Shown: piece after piece, positions 45,530 to 49,446 of the stretch
Layout of the letters: every line of letters begins with the position of its first letter
Numbering within the stretch: position 1 is the first letter of the stretch
Source of the DNA: a virus
Length of the DNA: 49,446 nucleotides
IMG/VR virus record: IMGVR_UViG_3300044675_001660
Coordinates: 1-49,446 of that record
Reading direction: 5' to 3' (one strand)
Notes under the pieces: generated by a model
What the model was told of the DNA's origin: nothing
Database searches by the model: none
What the model saw: the letters and a program-made list of their open reading frames with translations, nothing else
Translations under genes and position numbers: made by a program

Positions 45530-48500
45530 TGGTACAAACTCCAGACCAAGGCCAAGAAAATGCAATTGTCAATAGAGCCTTAACTAAGGTCCCAAGACCG
45601 CATATTACTGGAGCCGTTCTAGGCAAGGATATAAAACTTGGAGACCTACAACTTAACGCTATTGACGACAACGACGTTGTGTGGGTCTGCACTGACATCG
45701 AGGGCTGGTGGAATCTCCCAGACGTCGAGGTTCAGGATTTAGATAAAGGTTGGGGCGACGGAAGTTACAACTCCAAAGGACGTTATCGTTCTAGGATTTT
45801 GACACTTGAGGGCGTAATTCTGCCACCAGACGCTAGCAAAGTCACTGTTGCTAGAGATACTTTGGTTCAAGCAATAAACCTAATTAGGACTACTGCATGG
45901 CTAGTTGTTAACGAGGCTGACTACACTAAGGCTGTAAAGGTACGTATAAGTGGTAAGCCTAGAATTGACAACGTTAATGCTCGTGGTCGAATTCAATTTT
46001 CTATTGGTCTAGTCGCTGTAGACCCTATCAAGTACCAGTGGTTTGGAGATAGTCTAACTACTGACTACGCTGAAACTCAACCAAAAAATGCTACTGGAAC
46101 TCAAGACGGCTACGTCACAATCAATAACAAGGGTAACTATCCTGTCGGTGCCGTCTATGAAATAGAAGGTCCGATTGTTAGCGGAGACGCTACTATTTTT
46201 AACCAAACAAATGGCGATTTACTTTCAATCATTGACTCGACTCGTGGGAAGATGTATCGCTACGCAAACGCTAAATCTATGGCTAACGGTACATCCACTC
46301 TTACTGTAACTACTAAGCACGATTTGACCGAGGGCGATGAAGTAGAAATAACTCTTCCGCAAAACTTTGGAGTTACTAACTTTGTTGTGTCCAGTTTGGT
46401 GGCAACATTTACCACAAACGCAACCCACAACTTCGCTATCGGTGATGTTTTTGCTGTATCAAACGTCCACGCTAACGTAGATGGCGTAGAACTGACTGTA
46501 GCCTCTACACCTGCCCACAACACATTTACTGCTACTACATCTTCTGGAAATATAACTAGCACTGCTGTCACTGGAACTGTTGAAAATATAACCAACAAAA
46601 AACTTAACGGAACTTTCCCTGTTGCTAGCGTAGTAAATAACTTTGCGTTTACCTACACAACAATTTATAATGATTCGATAACTAACGTTGCTCAGACGTT
46701 TGCCAACTCTGTACCTACGGTTTTTAGAGACGCAGACATTCTTGAGATTGATACTTCAAACAGAGAAGTTGCGTTTAACGGAGATGGTTCTCAAAAACGT
46801 GGAATGCTAGATGCCATAGTTGATTGGGTGTCCCTCAGTAAAGGCAACAACATAGTTCAGTTTGATGACAGCGGTGCCCCTACTTCTTGGATTTACAGAT
46901 ACAAAACTGTAGCAAACGCTACTGCCGACACAGTAACTCTTTACACAACTAATGCTCACGGCTACAGCACTAGCGACTCGGTCACAATTAGCAATGTCTC
47001 TAGCAACGTCAACACTGATTTGTCTAAGCCTATTGTTACTTATGTTAGTACTGCAAACGTAGTCACTGCTCGTGTAAATTCTCACGGATACACTACTGGA
47101 AATCACGTTGTTGTGTCTGGAATAGATAAGACCGTAGATGGACTATACGCAGTAACAAATGTAAATGCCAACTTTATATCTTTTACGACCACTAGCAGCG
47201 GTAACTCTTATACAACTAACGCACCAGAAGGTGCTACGGCTAGAAAAGTTTCTAAGGTCTATGACTACAGTAGAACTGCAAACGTTGTGACTGTAAATGC
47301 AACTGCTCACGGTTTTTACTCTAACGAATACGTATTTTTCACTGGTCTAAGTAACGTAGTTGATGGCTTGTACATTGTTACTAACGTAGATGCTAATACT
47401 ATGACTTATGTAACTAGGTCTACTGGCAACGTCGCTAGTACTAACACTGCTAATGGGTATGCTGCTGTTAGATATCAACTGGCTGACGAAGACGACTACA
47501 AGATTGTATTCACTAAGAGACCTGCAACTGTCAACGTTTCAGAGGTCGGTATTGGTGCAATTGCTTCTACCGATAACGTAGGAGAAATTGGCGTTTACTC
47601 TATTTCAACCAATCCTACAACTAATTTAGTAACTCTAACTACTAACGGCGAGCACGGATTCCAACCAAACGACCACGTGCAAATTATTTCCGAAGACACT
47701 TCTTCTTCTGCTGTAAATATGTACGCTGTTGCAACTGGAACTCCAGTTAGAATCAATAACTGGGAACGTGCCAGCAATGGTAGAGTCACTCTAAATTCAA
47801 CAAATGTTTTTAATTACGTATCTTTTTCTGCTAATAACTACGTAACTGTTAGTAACGTTGATAGTTCTGTAGATGGTACTTATCAACTTATTAGTGCTTC
47901 TTTGGCAAGCAATGTGTATACAGTAACTTTTGATAGTTCAAACACAAACTCTGTATCAACTACTGTGGTAGACAATGCTTACATGAAGCGTCTACACAAA
48001 GTAATCTATTTCACTAGAAATGATGGAACTGCTGTTAACTCGGCTACTATAGGAAACTCTGTGTCAGTAGCATTTGATTCTCCGCATGGACTGTTGACTG
48101 GAGAATCTCTTGCCTTGTATGGACTAAGTTCTTCTGTAGACGGAGTTCGACAAATATCTAACGTCAATGCTGACGTTGTTCGCTACACCGTAGATAGCAC
48201 CGCTTTAAGACAATCTAGAGCAAGCACAAACGTTAGAAGAACTAGCCCTAATAACATAGTCACTGTAGTTACCTCTACTAATCACGGATTCACCGTTGGA
48301 GATTCTATATATGTTGTCGGTGCTGGTGCAGTAGGGGACCTAGACGGCCAATGGGTAATGTACTCAAACATCAATGCTACTGCTTTTACTTACGTTTCTG
48401 GTGCTAACACAAACGCAAACATTACAACTACTACTCGTGTACATCAAAGCCTAGTAGACACTTACGCTGAAGAAGTTTATCCGATAGTTAGTAAGACAAA

Positions 48501-48840
48501 TACTACTTTTACTTACTTCCATCCAAATCTGAGAGTCTTTAACGCCTCTGGCACGGCTTCTGCTGGAAACACAACCATAACTGGAACTACTACTAACAGT
48601 GAGTTCTATGTTGGAAGAATTGTAGAACGTAACTCTGGAGCAGCAATGGCTAACTCATTTATTACAAGTGTGATAAACGCTACTGCTTTCACGGTCAATA
48701 CTGCTCCCACTGGTAGCGGTTCCATAAACTACTCTCTTATGGGGTCAAGCAACCTTGTTTTAGCAAATACTCCTGGAGAAATAGTAAGGAACAGCGACGG
48801 CACCATGCGTGTCTACTTCAGGTCTGGCTGGATAGGTTAA
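45529..48840 (+). CDS. Distal tail protein fused to a beta-repeat array, 1,103 aa
   Basis: ATG at 45529 overlaps the tape measure stop. The first ~170 residues (VVWVCTDIEGWWNLPDVEV, RYRSRILTLEGVILPPDA, GKPRIDNVNARGRIQFSI, LVAVDPIKYQWF) match the siphovirus distal tail (Dit) family that forms the hexameric base of the tail. Residues about 250-980 consist of at least eight or nine copies of a ~50-residue beta-repeat (HGF, GD, V-SNV, VDG-Y-VTNV-A-TFTY). The last ~110 residues contain a different beta segment and end RVYFRSGWIG. The repeats probably project from the tail tip and could bind host glycans; this last point is inference. Confidence 0.8.
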   Translation: MVQTPDQGQENAIVNRALTKVPRPHITGAVLGKDIKLGDLQLNAIDDNDVVWVCTDIEGWWNLPDVEVQDLDKGWGDGSYNSKGRYRSRILTLEGVILPPDASKVTVARDTLVQAINLIRTTAWLVVNEADYTKAVKVRISGKPRIDNVNARGRIQFSIGLVAVDPIKYQWFGDSLTTDYAETQPKNATGTQDGYVTINNKGNYPVGAVYEIEGPIVSGDATIFNQTNGDLLSIIDSTRGKMYRYANAKSMANGTSTLTVTTKHDLTEGDEVEITLPQNFGVTNFVVSSLVATFTTNATHNFAIGDVFAVSNVHANVDGVELTVASTPAHNTFTATTSSGNITSTAVTGTVENITNKKLNGTFPVASVVNNFAFTYTTIYNDSITNVAQTFANSVPTVFRDADILEIDTSNREVAFNGDGSQKRGMLDAIVDWVSLSKGNNIVQFDDSGAPTSWIYRYKTVANATADTVTLYTTNAHGYSTSDSVTISNVSSNVNTDLSKPIVTYVSTANVVTARVNSHGYTTGNHVVVSGIDKTVDGLYAVTNVNANFISFTTTSSGNSYTTNAPEGATARKVSKVYDYSRTANVVTVNATAHGFYSNEYVFFTGLSNVVDGLYIVTNVDANTMTYVTRSTGNVASTNTANGYAAVRYQLADEDDYKIVFTKRPATVNVSEVGIGAIASTDNVGEIGVYSISTNPTTNLVTLTTNGEHGFQPNDHVQIISEDTSSSAVNMYAVATGTPVRINNWERASNGRVTLNSTNVFNYVSFSANNYVTVSNVDSSVDGTYQLISASLASNVYTVTFDSSNTNSVSTTVVDNAYMKRLHKVIYFTRNDGTAVNSATIGNSVSVAFDSPHGLLTGESLALYGLSSSVDGVRQISNVNADVVRYTVDSTALRQSRASTNVRRTSPNNIVTVVTSTNHGFTVGDSIYVVGAGAVGDLDGQWVMYSNINATAFTYVSGANTNANITTTTRVHQSLVDTYAEEVYPIVSKTNTTFTYFHPNLRVFNASGTASAGNTTITGTTTNSEFYVGRIVERNSGAAMANSFITSVINATAFTVNTAPTGSGSINYSLMGSSNLVLANTPGEIVRNSDGTMRVYFRSGWIG
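46290..48430 (+). repeat. Beta-repeat array in the distal tail protein
   Basis: Copies at about nt 46290-46400 (partial), 46402-46560, 46930-47030 (partial), 47050-47210, 47280-47440, 47620-47740 (diverged), 47780-47950, 48050-48210 and 48250-48430. Consensus: a strand ending in N or S, H-G-F/Y, a few residues, G-D/N, strand with V-S-N/G-V, V-D-G, Y-x-V-T-N-V, A/N, T-F-T-Y. DNA identity between copies is low, so recent unequal crossover is unlikely. Confidence 0.8.
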
Positions 48841-48886
48841 ACTTTTAATAATGAAACATAGACGCTTTTAGGAAAGAATATAAGAC

Positions 48887-49446
48887 ATGGCAACAAGCGA
48901 CACTGTGTCATACAAATACATCCTGACTAATTTACTTACAAATGAAGTAATAGCAGAGGTGCCTTTTGTCGACGTCAATTATTCAAGAGCAATTAAATCT
49001 GCTGGAAGTTTTTCTGGAAAAATAGCAGTAACGGACGACACCTCTTACTTAAATCTTTATGAGACAACTATGCCAGCAAAAACTGGCTTATACGTAATGA
49101 GAAACGATTCTTGCGTTTGGGGTGGAATTCTTTGGAGCAGAGATTACAACGTTAAGGGAAGAGAACTAACTGTTAAAGGGTTAGAATTCACAAGTTACTT
49201 TGCCCACAGAAAAATTTGGAAGACTTACACAAATTCATTTTCTGCAAAGTTAGTTGTTCCTAATGAAATTGGTGCAGATTGTACTGTAACTCTTTCTAAT
49301 GATACTTTTGGTTTTGAGGCTGGAAGTGACGTATACATATCTTTTACTGGCGATTACATAAACCTAAGCAGTTTCTTTAAAATTGGAAATAACCCGACTA
49401 CTGAATCTTTTCAAATAAACCCTGCTGAACGTTCTTATATTATAAA
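48887..49446 (+). CDS. Gp37-like minor tail protein, 5' part (3' end outside window)
   Basis: ATG at 48887, with TTAGGAAAG upstream; open to the window end (186 complete codons, no stop). The visible part contains IAEVPFVDVNYSRAIKSAGSF-type start (SRAIKSAGSFSGKIAVTDD), LYVMRNDSCVWGGILWSRDY, GRELTVKGLEFTSYFAHRKI. This is the pattern of the ReqiPepy6 Gp37-like / minor tail family of actinophages, which follows the distal tail protein and forms the baseplate hub. From residue about 118 a beta segment (ADCTVTLSNDTFGFEAGSDVY) interrupts the usual alignment and may be another inserted beta-repeat. Confidence 0.75.
   Translation, partial: MATSDTVSYKYILTNLLTNEVIAEVPFVDVNYSRAIKSAGSFSGKIAVTDDTSYLNLYETTMPAKTGLYVMRNDSCVWGGILWSRDYNVKGRELTVKGLEFTSYFAHRKIWKTYTNSFSAKLVVPNEIGADCTVTLSNDTFGFEAGSDVYISFTGDYINLSSFFKIGNNPTTESFQINPAERSYII

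Noticed and set aside
46290-48430. CRISPR array or recent DNA tandem repeats in the repeat-rich tail gene
   Set aside because: Repetition is visible only at protein level; DNA copies are diverged, in frame and without regular spacers.
1-49446. tRNA genes, integrase, attachment site or lysogeny genes
   Set aside because: No cloverleaf-like gap sequence and no recombinase or repressor motifs; gaps are all shorter than about 140 bases and hold only binding sites, hairpins and -10-like boxes.

Overview
The window is a stretch of tailed-phage (siphovirus) genome, with every gene on the + strand and packed almost end to end. Several proteins match families typical of actinobacteriophages: the portal C-terminus, the prohead protease with its flanking head domains, the head-to-tail adaptor, the tail chaperone pair and a Gp37-like tail protein. 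Base composition is AT-leaning and TTG or GTG starts are frequent, so a low-GC actinobacterial host (for example a freshwater Nanopelagicales-type lineage) is my inference, not a demonstrated fact. No integrase, tRNA, CRISPR array or insertion sequence was found.

Layout. 1-1196: the 3' end of the portal gene and a Dps/ferritin-like gene. 1206-27418: two giant genes (4,893 and 3,533 codons) separated by three small unknown genes. Both look like 'polyvalent proteins', the very large multidomain phage proteins thought to be packaged and delivered with DNA. The first carries a ParB-like domain, a HEIGH zinc-peptidase motif, eight GNAT-type acetyltransferase modules, a RelA/SpoT-like domain and three copies of an unassigned domain. 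The second carries a GNAT-like domain, a HipA/PI-kinase-like kinase and a C-terminal Zeta-toxin-type P-loop kinase. A short (E/D)(E/D)LP motif recurs 17 times between their domains. 27418-33610: two unknown genes and a 1,748-codon prohead protease fused to several actinophage head domains. 33746-38101: major capsid protein with an acidic scaffold-like N-terminus, a capsid-like virion protein and a probable tail tube protein. 38185-40725: connector and neck genes. 40814-41535: a tail assembly chaperone with a -1 frameshift signal. 41573-49446: tape measure, distal tail protein with a beta-repeat array, and the start of a Gp37-like tail gene that runs off the window.

How it works together. The order portal - giant proteins - protease - capsid places the giant genes where actinophages usually keep minor head proteins. 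I therefore infer they are head-associated and possibly ejected into the host to modify proteins, nucleotides or cell-wall precursors early in infection. On reading the whole window I found no GATC and no AGCT tetranucleotide, a strong hint of selection by host restriction.
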